Below the pieces are notes generated by a model. It was not told the DNA's origin and did not search any database. It saw only the letters and a list, made by a program, of their open reading frames with translations. The position numbers were made by a program, and so were the translations under genes. Of a stretch of 64,000 nucleotides of DNA, positions 8,031 through 18,585 are shown piece by piece (position 1 is the stretch's first letter; each line of letters begins with the position of its first letter). Source of the DNA: Galbibacter sp. BG1 (GTDB lineage Bacteria; Bacteroidota; Bacteroidia; Flavobacteriales; Flavobacteriaceae). Location of the stretch: assembly GCF_013391805.1 (NCBI RefSeq), contig NZ_CP058364.1, positions 3,644,791 to 3,708,790 on the forward strand. Direction: 5' to 3'.

Positions 8031-9863
8031 TTATTCGCAAGTACCTATTGTTTTCCACCAATGTTCACCACTACCTGGCTCTACCCATATGGGTCCGGTT
8101 TGGGCTTCATAAATAACTCCGTTGTACTCAACACGATCTCCCGTGTTGTAAACTTGTGGATAAGGTTTCCATGCAGCTAAGCCGTTACAATCCCCTCCAG
8201 GATTGCCTCCATCCCCCGTAACAAAAACGTTAACAAGGTTTGAAGTGGCCGTGTTTCCATCATTATCAGTAGCAACTGCCTTAAATTGATAGCTGTTTTC
8301 CGTACTATTTAAATAAATATATTCGTAGGGCGCAGAGGTATCTTCGCCGAGCAGGGAGTTCCCTGAATAAAATGAAACTTTGGTTACCGTGCCATCGTTA
8401 TCGCTCGCATCAGCAGTAATGGTAATGTTTTCACCTTCCGTAAAGGAATCGTTATTTCCAGGAGCGGTTATGGTTACTTGTGGGTTTTCCCCAGTTGATC
8501 CACCATTCCCGTCACAATTGGAAATTAATTCCCACGGACCTCCAGAGGACGGATTGTCCCCTTGTGTCCACCATTTTGCACGGTAAAGACTTCCTTGATA
8601 GATTACTTCTAGTCCTTGGGTGTATACATTGCCACTAGCCCATTGTGGAGCGTTGTCACAACCGCCACCTGAACCAGGGTTGCCGTCTCCCCCACCTTCG
8701 TAAGGAGATGTAGGATAGTTCTCTGCATTTTGGATGGCTGCTGCTGGCGATACGCCATTTAAAACTTGACTGGCTACATAGGTATAGCCGTAAGCAGATG
8801 AAGTTCCATTCCCTAATAGCAATTGCCAAATCATTATACCATCCAAATTGTTTTTTGCTGAAATATGAGCACTTATATCGGCCATCGTTTCGTAGGAATA
8901 GGTAAAATAAGGTCCCCATGGCTCATTGGGGTAATGAGTTCCAGCTGCAATGGCAAATCCGTATTGGTCGGCATAATAGCGATAAGAATCGTAAAGAATG
9001 GTTCTATTTCTTGCGGCACCGATGTTGTAGTTCTGTATGGCAATCAAGTCAATTTTATCACCCACTGCTTTCATTACTGGAATCATATGTCCTGTAGCCC
9101 CAAAACCGAATAGACTGATGGCTTCATTTGGGGATGTAGCATTGTAGAGGTTATCGTCTGACTCTCCAGACAAACTATTTCTATTGGCATACGCAAAAGG
9201 AGAATCGGGATCATCGTTATTTAATCCACCCAAAGCGCCAACTCCAGAAGGGGCGCATGCAATTAAATATTCGCCCTCGGGCATAATAGCTCTCGAATTA
9301 TTGAAAAAATCAATAAAATGTTGAATGTTCTCCGGATCGCCAATGGTTTGAAAACCACCATTTGGCTCGTAATCCCAATCAATCCCTTCAAATCCCATAT
9401 CGTCTACAAGATCTTTAATCTGTTGATAATCTATGTCGTAAGCAGCGCTTGTTCCCCAATAGGTTTCCCCTCCGATAGACAAAATTACCTTAATACCTTT
9501 TTCTTTTAAAATGGAAACCGTTTCTTTAAGGGTTTGTCCATCGTAAGGTGTTTGTATCCCTGTTCCTTGAAGACTGTAAGAACCCTTTTGGTACCTTAAA
9601 TTGGGTTTGGCAAAGGCCAAGAATATATGCGTAATATGTTCGGGGACGTCCCTTAATTTAGAACCTTTACCAGGAGCCGCCCAACTTTCTGACCAAGAAG
9701 GGAAATATCCTAATACAATAGGTTCTGTAATACTAGCAGTAGCATACGCTGTCTTTAAACTGGTTTCTTCAATATTCTCTTTGGAAGAAAAATCTTCTTT
9801 GGAACACGATTGAAAAAAAAGCAAACTAAACAGTATTAAACTGATGTTTTTTAAATGTTTCAT
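8031..9863 (-). CDS. GH18 chitinase lipoprotein with Ig-like and two CBM5/12-type domains
   Basis: This 610-residue protein starts with a lipoprotein signal (SLLFFQSC) followed by SKED, an acidic stretch like Bacteroidota surface-export signals. The GH18 domain covers about residues 45-375 and contains ILSIGG and the catalytic GFEGIDWDYEP, with Asp162, Asp164 and Glu166 forming the DxDxE core; the first Asp of the usual DGxDxDxE is Glu here. A Gly-rich linker leads to a CBM5/12-like domain (about 395-445), an Ig-like domain (about 455-550) and a second CBM5/12-like domain (about 555-610); both carbohydrate modules are bounded by cysteines and rich in Trp and Tyr. It would cleave chitin at the cell surface. 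No sus pair is adjacent. Confidence 0.9.
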   Translation of the reverse strand: MKHLKNISLILFSLLFFQSCSKEDFSSKENIEETSLKTAYATASITEPIVLGYFPSWSESWAAPGKGSKLRDVPEHITHIFLAFAKPNLRYQKGSYSLQGTGIQTPYDGQTLKETVSILKEKGIKVILSIGGETYWGTSAAYDIDYQQIKDLVDDMGFEGIDWDYEPNGGFQTIGDPENIQHFIDFFNNSRAIMPEGEYLIACAPSGVGALGGLNNDDPDSPFAYANRNSLSGESDDNLYNATSPNEAISLFGFGATGHMIPVMKAVGDKIDLIAIQNYNIGAARNRTILYDSYRYYADQYGFAIAAGTHYPNEPWGPYFTYSYETMADISAHISAKNNLDGIMIWQLLLGNGTSSAYGYTYVASQVLNGVSPAAAIQNAENYPTSPYEGGGDGNPGSGGGCDNAPQWASGNVYTQGLEVIYQGSLYRAKWWTQGDNPSSGGPWELISNCDGNGGSTGENPQVTITAPGNNDSFTEGENITITADASDNDGTVTKVSFYSGNSLLGEDTSAPYEYIYLNSTENSYQFKAVATDNDGNTATSNLVNVFVTGDGGNPGGDCNGLAAWKPYPQVYNTGDRVEYNGVIYEAQTGPIWVEPGSGEHWWKTIGTCE

Positions 9864-10217
9864 AAAATGTAAAATTTGGTTTATACCATCAATTTAATGA
9901 TTATCAGTATGTTAAATAAACATTTTATATATACAACAGTGTTTGACAAACCAACAACCTAAAATTACCTATAAACGGTAAAATATGTATTTCATCGATA
10001 TTTAAACAACTGAACTAATCGTTTTCGGAAGTGAAGACAGAAAAAATGTATCTCTTTTCAAAAGAGTTCCCTAAGATTTTTTTTGCTAAAAAGTTTTAAA
10101 GATTGTTTGCGTTGTCATGGGCGCTACTAACCAACAAAGCAGCTCCTGAAAATTAGATTGATCGAACTACTATCTCCCGAATCTATAACACAGTTGGATT
10201 GAAATGAAGTTTAAACT
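9864..10217. other. gene-free gap upstream of the chitinase gene
   Basis: These 354 bases separate the chitinase start from the 3' end of the helicase gene; both genes are on the minus strand. The part next to the chitinase is AT-rich and must hold its promoter, but I find no exact TAnnTTTG. No open frame, RNA gene or repeat is evident. Confidence 0.6.
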
Positions 10218-11579
10218 TTACCTCTTTTTCCTTTTATTCCTTTTATTGTAATTTTTATCACCCCGCGTTTTGGGCTTTTTATATTTTTTAGCAATTTCCC
10301 TGCGATAAGATCCTCCTTGATTTGTTTTTTTATTTTTCTCTTTCTTTTCATGAAAGCTGGGACCGGGTGCATCGGCATCAATACGCTTATGCGGATTGTC
10401 TGGCTCTAAAATGCGAGGTTGCTCTTCGGCTGTGAGTTTAGTCGCTATTTCTACAGTCTCAGGGAATTCTTGCTGAGGGATTTCCATATTCATCAATTGT
10501 TCAATAGCTTCCTTAGCTGCTGCTTCTTTTTCCGTATAGAAAAGTATGGAGCTCCCTTTTTCCTCAGCCCTTCCTGTTCTTCCTATGCGGTGCATATAGT
10601 TTTCAGGAAACGATGGTGTATCAAAATTAAACACATGGGAAATCTTTGTAAGATCCAACCCACGGGACATTACATCTGTAGTGACCAAAATACGATGAAC
10701 ACCTTCTTCAAATTGTTCAATGGAACGCAAACGGTAATTTTGGGTTTTATTGGAGTGGATTACACATACCTCATCTTCAAAATTCTCCGAAAGTTGAGAA
10801 AACAATAAATCTGCACTTTTTTTGTTGGATACAAATACCAGTACCTTTTTATAATTTTCCTTGTCTTTTAAAATATGCTCCAAAAGGTTGATTTTTGTGT
10901 AAAAGTTAGGGACTTCATAACAAACCTGCTCTATATTTTCCAGTGGAGTTCCACTTACTGCTACCGAAACCTTTTCAGTGCCCCTAAAAAAATCGAGGAT
11001 CAGCATTTCAATATCCTCGGTCATCGTTGCCGAAAACATAATATTTTGCCGGCGTTCTGGTAGAAGCTCGAAAATATTGTTCAATTGAAACCGGAAACCA
11101 AGATCGAGCATTACGTCTACCTCATCTATAACAAGCTTTTTAACAGATTTTAGGGAGACAGCCCGACTGATTACCAAATCGTAAAGCCTCCCTGGCGTGG
11201 CCACTACAATATCGGTTCCTTGCGCCAAAGCCTCTTTTTGACGATTTATATTAGTACCCCCAAAAACACCTTCTACCCTAACATTTAGGTATTTGCTGAA
11301 TTTTTGAATTTCCTCTACCACTTGCACCACCAACTCTCGTGTGGGAACCATTACCAGGACCCTTGGGTTTACCTGCTTAGAGAATTTTAATTGTTGAAGA
11401 ATAGGAAGCATATAAGCAAACGTCTTACCAGTTCCCGTTTGGGCAATCCCAATTACATCTTTACCAGACATTACTACCGGAAAAGCTTTTTCCTGGATGG
11501 GTGTTGGCTTTTCAAAGCCTAAATCTTCAATGGCGTACCCTAATTGCTTGGAAATTTTAAAATCTTCAAAAGATGACAT
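10218..11579 (-). CDS. DEAD-box RNA helicase
   Basis: This 453-residue ATP-dependent RNA helicase has all core motifs: a Q-motif with GFEKPTPIQ (about residues 23-31), motif I AQTGTGKT, Ia PTRELVVQ, Ib TPGRL, motif II as DEVD instead of DEAD, motif III SAT, and HRIGRTGR (motif VI). The tail (about 400-453) is rich in Lys and Arg with KKEKNKKTNQGGSYRR-like stretches and likely binds RNA. The plan matches the RhlE/DeaD-like helicases used in ribosome assembly and cold adaptation. The DEVD variant of motif II is uncommon but keeps the DE pair. It lies 65 bases after the giant gene on the same strand. Confidence 0.92.
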   Translation of the reverse strand: MSSFEDFKISKQLGYAIEDLGFEKPTPIQEKAFPVVMSGKDVIGIAQTGTGKTFAYMLPILQQLKFSKQVNPRVLVMVPTRELVVQVVEEIQKFSKYLNVRVEGVFGGTNINRQKEALAQGTDIVVATPGRLYDLVISRAVSLKSVKKLVIDEVDVMLDLGFRFQLNNIFELLPERRQNIMFSATMTEDIEMLILDFFRGTEKVSVAVSGTPLENIEQVCYEVPNFYTKINLLEHILKDKENYKKVLVFVSNKKSADLLFSQLSENFEDEVCVIHSNKTQNYRLRSIEQFEEGVHRILVTTDVMSRGLDLTKISHVFNFDTPSFPENYMHRIGRTGRAEEKGSSILFYTEKEAAAKEAIEQLMNMEIPQQEFPETVEIATKLTAEEQPRILEPDNPHKRIDADAPGPSFHEKKEKNKKTNQGGSYRREIAKKYKKPKTRGDKNYNKRNKRKKR

Positions 11580-11644
11580 CTGCTCTTATTTGCTTGTTTA
11601 AAAGCTACAAAGGTACATCTAAAATGATTTTAGTCTTTAAAAAA

Positions 11645-14600
11645 TCAAGTATATCTAGCAATTACGTCCGTTTCACTTATAATAAGTCTTTCGTAAGTTC
11701 CAGCTCCATCTATCAATCCCGAAAGGCCACTTATAGAATAATAACCCGCGCTACCATCTCCAATTACGCTAATATTATCTCTAATATTCTGATTTATAAT
11801 ATCCAAGGATATATTATTTAGATCTGATTCTTGAATTAATTTCCCATCGCTATCAAGGGGTCTCAATTTATAAGCCACTTTATTCGATGCATTGGTTGTA
11901 TTTCCTCCAACTAATCGAGCAAAGTTATCGCCATCTATTTCCACAATTTCAACTACAATATCTACATGGCTTGAACCACTTGAGGGTGATATTCTTCCTT
12001 GAGCATCTATTGTATAAGAGGATCCTGATCTGCCATTTACAATTAAATCACCAAGCTGTACAGCTTCGTTAGAAGGATCATGTAGAACCATTGTATTGCC
12101 AGATAATTGCATACTTTGCGAGATATATCTTATATGGTTTCCGCTAGGCTCAAATATTCCAAGGGTTTCCAAACAAGTCTTTGCACGTCTAAGAAGTATT
12201 CTCTTGTTAGTATTATTTAATGAATCGTAATTTTCAATTGAATGACCGTTATAAGAAGCGTTATCAGGAAAATGACTTACTACAGCATGCAAATATGCCC
12301 TCATGAATAAATATGATATGAAAGCTGCACTCCATGCAACCTGATCAGGAACAGTTTGTCTAGCAGTAGATTCTGCTCCAGAAACCGTTCTAAACGGCAA
12401 CCAATATTCAGTAACTTTTGCTATTCCATCGTTATTATTATCTAATAATCCACCGGTCCACCATGTATTAAATTCATCATGTGCCACCTGTGTTGCGTAA
12501 TCAACAACTGTATCAGCCGGAATATCCCAAGGAGTAGAACTAGTGTTTCCTTGCCCTTCAGATTGTTGTATCAATCGATCGCTAAAGCGTACTATTTGTA
12601 AAAACAGATTTCCGGAATTATCGGTGACCATTTGTTCAAACATTTCTATAAATGCATCGAAATATTCGAATTGCTCCTGTCCATTTTGCGGGTTCACAAA
12701 TTTAAAAGTTACGTCATTGGGATTATTTAAATCGCCTTCCATCCCAAAAAGTAACAAAGCGTGAGGGGAAAAACCGCTAGAGCTATCGGCATCTATGGTT
12801 ACCCAAAGTGGACCATAGGTACTCAACCAATCGTAATATTGTCGTAAAGTATAGCTTGCAGGCGGCATAGCTTCCAATCCTAAAGCATGTATAAATTGAT
12901 TTTTCTCAGAGGCAAACAAACCTGTTTCGTTATTAAACATATCAACATAGTAGTTCTCATTTGCTGGGTTTAAGTTATTACCAGCAATCGCCAGTATTTC
13001 TGGTATCGTATTACTGCTACGCAGTTTCCAGTTCATAAGCATGGTTGCCACAGTTGCCCAGCAGCCCATTGTAGGCTGTGTCATGCCTTCAACTTGATAA
13101 TTTACATTGATGGGCTGCGACCCCTCTGAAGGTCTTACGTTTATAGACTCATGAGTACCATCGGCATCGGTGCGCTGTGCTTGTACCGTTTGCCCACGGT
13201 TAATTGCTTCTGAAGCTGTTTGGGCTAACGATGGTCTGTTTCGTTCTCTTTCAAACTGTGCCGTTTCCCTAACACTCTCTCCCCCGTCTATTTGTTGTTG
13301 TAGGTGTTGACGTGTAAGGTTTTGGGCGTCTTCTTCAGTAATATTCCCCGCCTGTCTAGCCTGAGAAATTCCTTCGGCAATGTTTTGTGAGTTCTGCGTG
13401 TTGTGCTGTTGGGTAGCTAAACTCTTGGACATTTCGGCAAACGCTTTCGCATTTTCTTGATTGGATAAGTACGTTCTTATTGCATTATCTTGATTTTTAG
13501 CCAAACCTGTAATGTCGTTAAATGCACCTGGCTTTCCTAGCAATTCTGATAACTGAGATAGTCCAGCTCCTGGTGCTGGCGCATCGGGTGCATTTTGGAT
13601 GTTTACCATAGGACTTGCAAAATCTTTATATTCTGGCCTGTATTCTGTAATACTGGGCGTAGGCGTTACAATTGGCGCAATAGAGGTTGGCTCTTCGGTT
13701 CTAAACTTATCCCAATCTTGTGAAGAGTTTTCCTTTACCATTTCGCAAGCATCACAAGAACCTTGAATAGCTTCCATAAATACGCCTCGGGTTGGTACAC
13801 TTAATCTATATGGAGGAACTGGTGTAAGGGGTTTGTAATAATCGAATAAGCTTGTTTCTAAGAAAACATTATCTCCAATTTCTTCCAACATATTGTCCCT
13901 ACCTACCCGATAACCATCTGCTACTGGAAAAACAAGTGAATTCCCCGTAATGGTAATTAATTCGTTCTTTACCACAGAGGCCAAGCTTCGCATCACCGAT
14001 TTCTGTCCTGTCGAAGTATAGGTTTGAATATTGAAACCATCCAATAACATATAGCGTCGGTCAGCATCTAAATTTTTCCATAAAACTTTATTATAGTGCT
14101 CTAGATGGCTATTTAAATGCTCTATAAGTTCATTTACAATATATCTGTCTTCTTTTCTAGGATCCGTTTCATCCCTTGCTGTTAGCGGAATATATAGCTC
14201 TACCCCATTAGAATCCAATAAATCATCGGTGGGATTTCCTCTAAACAACCGCCCTTCAAAATGTTCCGTTGTGTAATTCAAACGAACTCTTTCTACTATA
14301 AGCAGGGTATTTCCACCATCCAATTTTTTCACAGCATTATTGTTACACTTCATTTTTATATATAACGGCAGCTGTCGTCTGGTTTTGGTGGAATGTCCAT
14401 TAACTTTAATGGTCATTCTGCGGTTTCCTCCGGTGTATCTAGTCGTACGGGTAAGATCTGCTCCCAACTCGTCGATGTATATACTGTTAACTATTTTATC
14501 GTATACTTCGGGCAAAATGTCGTTATTGAAAATGCTATCCCATTCGGCAATCAACCTTCCGGCAAAATAATAATCAAGAAAATCGTAAACACTTGTATAT

Positions 14601-17600
14601 CCCAAAATTTCCGAGTAGGCTGTCCACTGCTCTTTATCTACATGGCCGTCTTCGAAAAACTCTTCTCCATTGTAACCACCACTTACGGTAATATCAAATA
14701 TAGGAAGGCTTATGGGTCTCGGCTGGAAAGATTTTATTCGTATACATCTAGAAGGGGGTACCGTTTGATAGTTTGCATCCAATACCATAAACTGATCAAA
14801 GATGGCAGCCTTCACCAAGATTTCTTCCTCTCGTGTCTTATATTTTACATTTGTTCCTGGAACTCCAGTTGCAAGAAGAGAAAGTCCGCCAGTGACGGCT
14901 CCTAAAAACGAATCAAAGATTCCTTTTTTAGCGGTTTCAAAATAATCTACATCCTTATGTGTTATAGTTTTTGTAATTATGGGTAGCGATTTTATCCTAT
15001 CATATTTGCTTTTTGGTCTTCTTAATTCAATTCTAAGTGTAAAATCACCTTTAATATCGGTAATTCTCCCATCTGCATAAGTTGTCCCTTCTGCAGGGTA
15101 ATCTACCCTGGTATAATCTGTTTTAATCCGTTTGTTGGCATCAAAAGCTTTAAGAAGTGGATGACTTTGTCTTCTTCGTAAAAACGAAAGCCAAGACCGC
15201 CTTAAATATGTATTGGAAGGAATAGGCAATAAATTAGTTGCTAATATGTCTTTCCATTTATGAATGTTTTCCGTGGAAAAATTTGTCATCAACAAAGGTA
15301 CAAACACACATTCTTCTACGTGTGACAGCTCTTGGTAAATGGCATAATGACGCAGTACCTCAAAATACATCATGGTAAGGGAATGGCAATGGTTATGGTT
15401 GGCAATAGTTTCTGCAGTAACTCCATAATCTTGGTCCTGTGTAACAGTGGTTACTACAGAGGCGTTTAATTCGCGATAACTTTCTGCATTTTGCATTAGC
15501 GATTGGCGTAATTTCTCCCCAAAAAACTGGGTGATATTTCTCGAACTGTTTTGCGAAGCTGATGAATTGGAATTGGAGAAACCTCCTGCTACTCCCAAGG
15601 AGGCACCAAAGCCACCGTAAGAGCCACTTGCGCCTAGTCCAGCAGACATTCCAGAAGTATGCGCCTTGCTTCTACCACTCATGTTTTCATCAAGTCCGCC
15701 ACTCAACTGGTCGGTAATAAAACGGTCACTTATCAATTGAGAGGAAAGTTCCTCTCCTTGGGAGATATCTTGAGCTTCTGCCCCTGCAAAAGAATGGGAG
15801 GATTCGAAAACTACAATTTGCTTTTTCTGTCCGGGTGCTAAAGGCAGGGAGTATACCAAATCCCCGAGAGAATACCCATCTGCTTTAAAAACCGATTTGT
15901 AATGAAGAATATGACCAGTGGCAACGGTTACCGCTTGATACATCGATATGTTTTCTTTTGCGTCGGGAGCATCTTCCCAACGAATGGGATTGTTAAGGTC
16001 TACTTCCTTGCGTTGTATTTTTTTATTCCCTCCAACCAAATTATATTCAACTCTCAAACCTTTTCCATCCCTTACATTCTTCTTTTCTAGAACATAATTA
16101 GAAACATCTGGGTCTGATATTCTAACAATCGCATTGTAACGGTATTCGCGTAAGGTTCTATTGGGTGTGGATAAGTTAAGGCAAGCTCCACCTATATCCT
16201 GAGTATATTCATCAGATTCTATTAAATCTGCTTGGTCGGGAAGTCGCTTGGCTTTTGTTTTGGAGTGGCATTCACAATCATCGTGTTGGTCACCCTCTTC
16301 TGGAATGGAAACTTCTTCTTCTACTAACAGAAGGTAAATAAAATCGTCTGAAACAGTTTCGTTCTTGTCATCTGCATTAATTACGAGGTCTACCGGACTA
16401 TTCGGCATAATGGAAACCATTGCTTGGGCCTCAACATAATCGCCATATGGGTAATCCATTGAAAAATTACCAGATTTATCGGTAGTTCCCGAAGTTACAA
16501 TTCTATAAATTTCATCCCCTTCTTTTTTTGCTTGTACGATAACAGTGAGTTCGTTGAGATTATATTTTTTACCCTTTTGCAAAACTTTCCCGCGGAGTCT
16601 TTTTGTGCTCTTTGGTTTTCCGGTCTGTGGGTCTACCTCAAGACCATCGGTTGGATATTTTCGTAGACTTATGGATAGATCCTGTAAGGTTTCATCATCC
16701 CTATCATAATTTTCTTCCCATAAAACAGCTCCATCAAAACCTTTTACCCTTACGGTTACATCTCCGGAAATATTATTAACTAATATGGGTTTATTCTTGG
16801 TGAAGTCAAAATCAATTGAATTATCGGCAATGGTTTCCTCTTCTTTAGACCAATTGTATTTTAAAATTTTGGAGTCACCGTTGGATTGTTGATACTCTAC
16901 TGACAAATCGTAAGCATCCAAATCGGCTTGAGAAAGTTCGTCTTCGCTTTCAATTTCCAAATTCCCGGCAATACCTATCGCTTCAATAGGCGGGATTTCT
17001 AAGGGAAAATCAAACAGTTTATTAAAATTATCTTTTAAATAGTCAAAGAATTCTTCGTTCACGGTGTATTCCGTCCTCTTTAAAAAATCCATTAACTGTG
17101 TATAACTCACGGTAAAATCTGCAGTAGAAAGTTTTGGATGTTCACCGTTTAAATCGACTAAAATTTGAATAAAATTAAGTACTAACTCATCAGAAATACT
17201 TCTATCAGGATAAATCACATCAAATATATATTTGAAAAGCTCGTAAACTTCTTTGTTGATTAGAAATACTCTTTTATTGTATTGTTCAGCTAAATTCTTC
17301 AATCCTTTTTCGTTTAAAGGATCTTTAGCGTCTGAAAGAATGTCGCCATAAGTGCCTATAAACTTGGCATATTCTTGCTGGTAGTACTTCCTGTCATAGT
17401 CGGATGATATGGGAGATTTTAAATAATAAATCCCTTCAAACTCCTTTGTATTTATAATTTGGTTGTATTCATCTCTTGTGGTAACTGTAAACTTGAATGA
17501 ATAATCGTTTATATCTACACCTTCCCTATTCAGAATTTCTATAAAATGAAATAAAAAGAATCCATAAATATCATTTACGTCATCTCCAACAAGCGCATCC

Positions 17601-17797
17601 AAAGGTAAATTTAGTTTATAGGTATTATCATCTAAATCTTGACTGGTATTAAACTGCTCGTAACCATTGACATATCTAAAAACTTGATTTCTTTCTATTT
17701 TAAAAGAAAATTTTGGCATTTTTGCCGAAATAGACACACTATCTATTTCATGTTGACGATCGTCCCCTGCGGAAAAACTAAACTGAATGGAAGCCAT
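11645..17797 (-). CDS. giant 2050-residue protein with C-terminal AvrRpt2/C70-like and DUF2272-like protease-fold domains
   Basis: I know no named family for the whole protein. It has no signal peptide, no T9SS C-terminal domain and no clear membrane-spanning set. A carboxypeptidase-regulatory-like beta domain is at about residues 395-490, a CxC cluster (HDDCECHSK) near 505-513, a Gly/Ser-rich stretch at about 705-760, NHNHCH near 800, and a Gln/Asn-rich helical stretch at about 1410-1525. A papain-like domain of the AvrRpt2 (peptidase C70) type follows, with Cys1579 in TMGCWATVATML, His1679 in SPHALLLFG and Asn1702 in FVNPQNG. The last part (about 1770-2005) resembles DUF2272: WSAAFISYLF (Ser1823 where NlpC-type enzymes have Cys), QLGDLIV and SSHVDIVVEI (His1944), then VGGNTTNA. 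It is transcribed alone. An effector or toxin role is inference only. Confidence 0.8.
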   Translation of the reverse strand: MASIQFSFSAGDDRQHEIDSVSISAKMPKFSFKIERNQVFRYVNGYEQFNTSQDLDDNTYKLNLPLDALVGDDVNDIYGFFLFHFIEILNREGVDINDYSFKFTVTTRDEYNQIINTKEFEGIYYLKSPISSDYDRKYYQQEYAKFIGTYGDILSDAKDPLNEKGLKNLAEQYNKRVFLINKEVYELFKYIFDVIYPDRSISDELVLNFIQILVDLNGEHPKLSTADFTVSYTQLMDFLKRTEYTVNEEFFDYLKDNFNKLFDFPLEIPPIEAIGIAGNLEIESEDELSQADLDAYDLSVEYQQSNGDSKILKYNWSKEEETIADNSIDFDFTKNKPILVNNISGDVTVRVKGFDGAVLWEENYDRDDETLQDLSISLRKYPTDGLEVDPQTGKPKSTKRLRGKVLQKGKKYNLNELTVIVQAKKEGDEIYRIVTSGTTDKSGNFSMDYPYGDYVEAQAMVSIMPNSPVDLVINADDKNETVSDDFIYLLLVEEEVSIPEEGDQHDDCECHSKTKAKRLPDQADLIESDEYTQDIGGACLNLSTPNRTLREYRYNAIVRISDPDVSNYVLEKKNVRDGKGLRVEYNLVGGNKKIQRKEVDLNNPIRWEDAPDAKENISMYQAVTVATGHILHYKSVFKADGYSLGDLVYSLPLAPGQKKQIVVFESSHSFAGAEAQDISQGEELSSQLISDRFITDQLSGGLDENMSGRSKAHTSGMSAGLGASGSYGGFGASLGVAGGFSNSNSSASQNSSRNITQFFGEKLRQSLMQNAESYRELNASVVTTVTQDQDYGVTAETIANHNHCHSLTMMYFEVLRHYAIYQELSHVEECVFVPLLMTNFSTENIHKWKDILATNLLPIPSNTYLRRSWLSFLRRRQSHPLLKAFDANKRIKTDYTRVDYPAEGTTYADGRITDIKGDFTLRIELRRPKSKYDRIKSLPIITKTITHKDVDYFETAKKGIFDSFLGAVTGGLSLLATGVPGTNVKYKTREEEILVKAAIFDQFMVLDANYQTVPPSRCIRIKSFQPRPISLPIFDITVSGGYNGEEFFEDGHVDKEQWTAYSEILGYTSVYDFLDYYFAGRLIAEWDSIFNNDILPEVYDKIVNSIYIDELGADLTRTTRYTGGNRRMTIKVNGHSTKTRRQLPLYIKMKCNNNAVKKLDGGNTLLIVERVRLNYTTEHFEGRLFRGNPTDDLLDSNGVELYIPLTARDETDPRKEDRYIVNELIEHLNSHLEHYNKVLWKNLDADRRYMLLDGFNIQTYTSTGQKSVMRSLASVVKNELITITGNSLVFPVADGYRVGRDNMLEEIGDNVFLETSLFDYYKPLTPVPPYRLSVPTRGVFMEAIQGSCDACEMVKENSSQDWDKFRTEEPTSIAPIVTPTPSITEYRPEYKDFASPMVNIQNAPDAPAPGAGLSQLSELLGKPGAFNDITGLAKNQDNAIRTYLSNQENAKAFAEMSKSLATQQHNTQNSQNIAEGISQARQAGNITEEDAQNLTRQHLQQQIDGGESVRETAQFERERNRPSLAQTASEAINRGQTVQAQRTDADGTHESINVRPSEGSQPINVNYQVEGMTQPTMGCWATVATMLMNWKLRSSNTIPEILAIAGNNLNPANENYYVDMFNNETGLFASEKNQFIHALGLEAMPPASYTLRQYYDWLSTYGPLWVTIDADSSSGFSPHALLLFGMEGDLNNPNDVTFKFVNPQNGQEQFEYFDAFIEMFEQMVTDNSGNLFLQIVRFSDRLIQQSEGQGNTSSTPWDIPADTVVDYATQVAHDEFNTWWTGGLLDNNNDGIAKVTEYWLPFRTVSGAESTARQTVPDQVAWSAAFISYLFMRAYLHAVVSHFPDNASYNGHSIENYDSLNNTNKRILLRRAKTCLETLGIFEPSGNHIRYISQSMQLSGNTMVLHDPSNEAVQLGDLIVNGRSGSSYTIDAQGRISPSSGSSHVDIVVEIVEIDGDNFARLVGGNTTNASNKVAYKLRPLDSDGKLIQESDLNNISLDIINQNIRDNISVIGDGSAGYYSISGLSGLIDGAGTYERLIISETDVIARYT

Positions 17798-18018
17798 GGT
17801 TGATGTATTTAATTAAAAGCAAAACGCTTAAAAGTTAATTGTGATAAAAGTTATAAAACCTTTAACCTTACCAAATATAAATAACTGAAAAACATAATAT
17901 TAGATGGTTATACCGTATAAAAAAGCGGATTTTACCTCTAGGAAAAACACCCCTAACCAAGGGGCATTTACTTTAAGTCTACTTAATTTTTAGTAGTATA
18001 CATATCTATTTACGCCAT

Positions 18019-18585
18019 ATGCCACATCAACATTTTAAAATCTACAAGCCTTACGGAATTATAAGTCAGACACACAGTAATGACCCAAAACAGAAACGTA
18101 AAAAAAGGTTTTTGAGAGAACTATACGATTTCCCGGAGGATATTATGCCCATTGGCCGCTTGGATGAAAAATCGGAAGGTTTATTGCTCATGACTACCGA
18201 TGGCAAATTAAGCGACACCATAAACCGCAGCGGAATTGAAAAAGAATATTTTGCCCAAGTTGATGGAACTATTACAGAAGAAGCTATAGAAGATTTGCAA
18301 ACCGGACTTAATATAGGCCTCCATGGCGACACCTATAAAACACAACCTTGTATAGCAAAAAAAATAGAAACGCCAACGCTTCCTGAACGTGAAAAGAAGA
18401 TCCGTGACGCGCGCCACGGACCTACGAGTTGGATTAGTATCACCCTAACGGAAGGCAAGTTTCATCAAGTACGCAAAATGACATCTGCTGTTGGTTTTCC
18501 TACACTTCGATTGGTTCGAGTAAGAATTGGGGATATTTATCTCGGTTCCATGCTTCCCGGCGATGTATTAAAAATTTCTATTTAG
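18019..18585 (+). CDS. 23S rRNA pseudouridine synthase, RluE/RsuA-type without S4 domain
   Basis: This 188-residue enzyme converts a uridine in rRNA to pseudouridine. The catalytic motif is PIGRLDEKSEGLLLMTTDG with Asp49, and the C-terminal GKFHQVRKMTSAVGFPTLRLVRVRIG is the family's second signature. It starts directly with HFKIYKPYGIIS, so the N-terminal S4 RNA-binding domain of RsuA/RluB is absent, as in RluE. Its stop overlaps the 3' end of the convergent XRE/beta-lactamase gene by 8 bases. It has no close operon partner. The exact target uridine is inferred from RluE and not shown by the sequence. Confidence 0.88.
   Translation: MPHQHFKIYKPYGIISQTHSNDPKQKRKKRFLRELYDFPEDIMPIGRLDEKSEGLLLMTTDGKLSDTINRSGIEKEYFAQVDGTITEEAIEDLQTGLNIGLHGDTYKTQPCIAKKIETPTLPEREKKIRDARHGPTSWISITLTEGKFHQVRKMTSAVGFPTLRLVRVRIGDIYLGSMLPGDVLKISI

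Noticed and set aside
14393..14905. 170-residue plus-strand open frame inside the giant gene
   Set aside because: It is antisense to a long conserved-looking frame, has low-quality composition and no start context.
17940..17970. CCCC...GGGG hairpin upstream of the pseudouridine synthase gene
   Set aside because: The stem is only about 4-5 bp, and it lies between two divergent start regions where no transcript ends.
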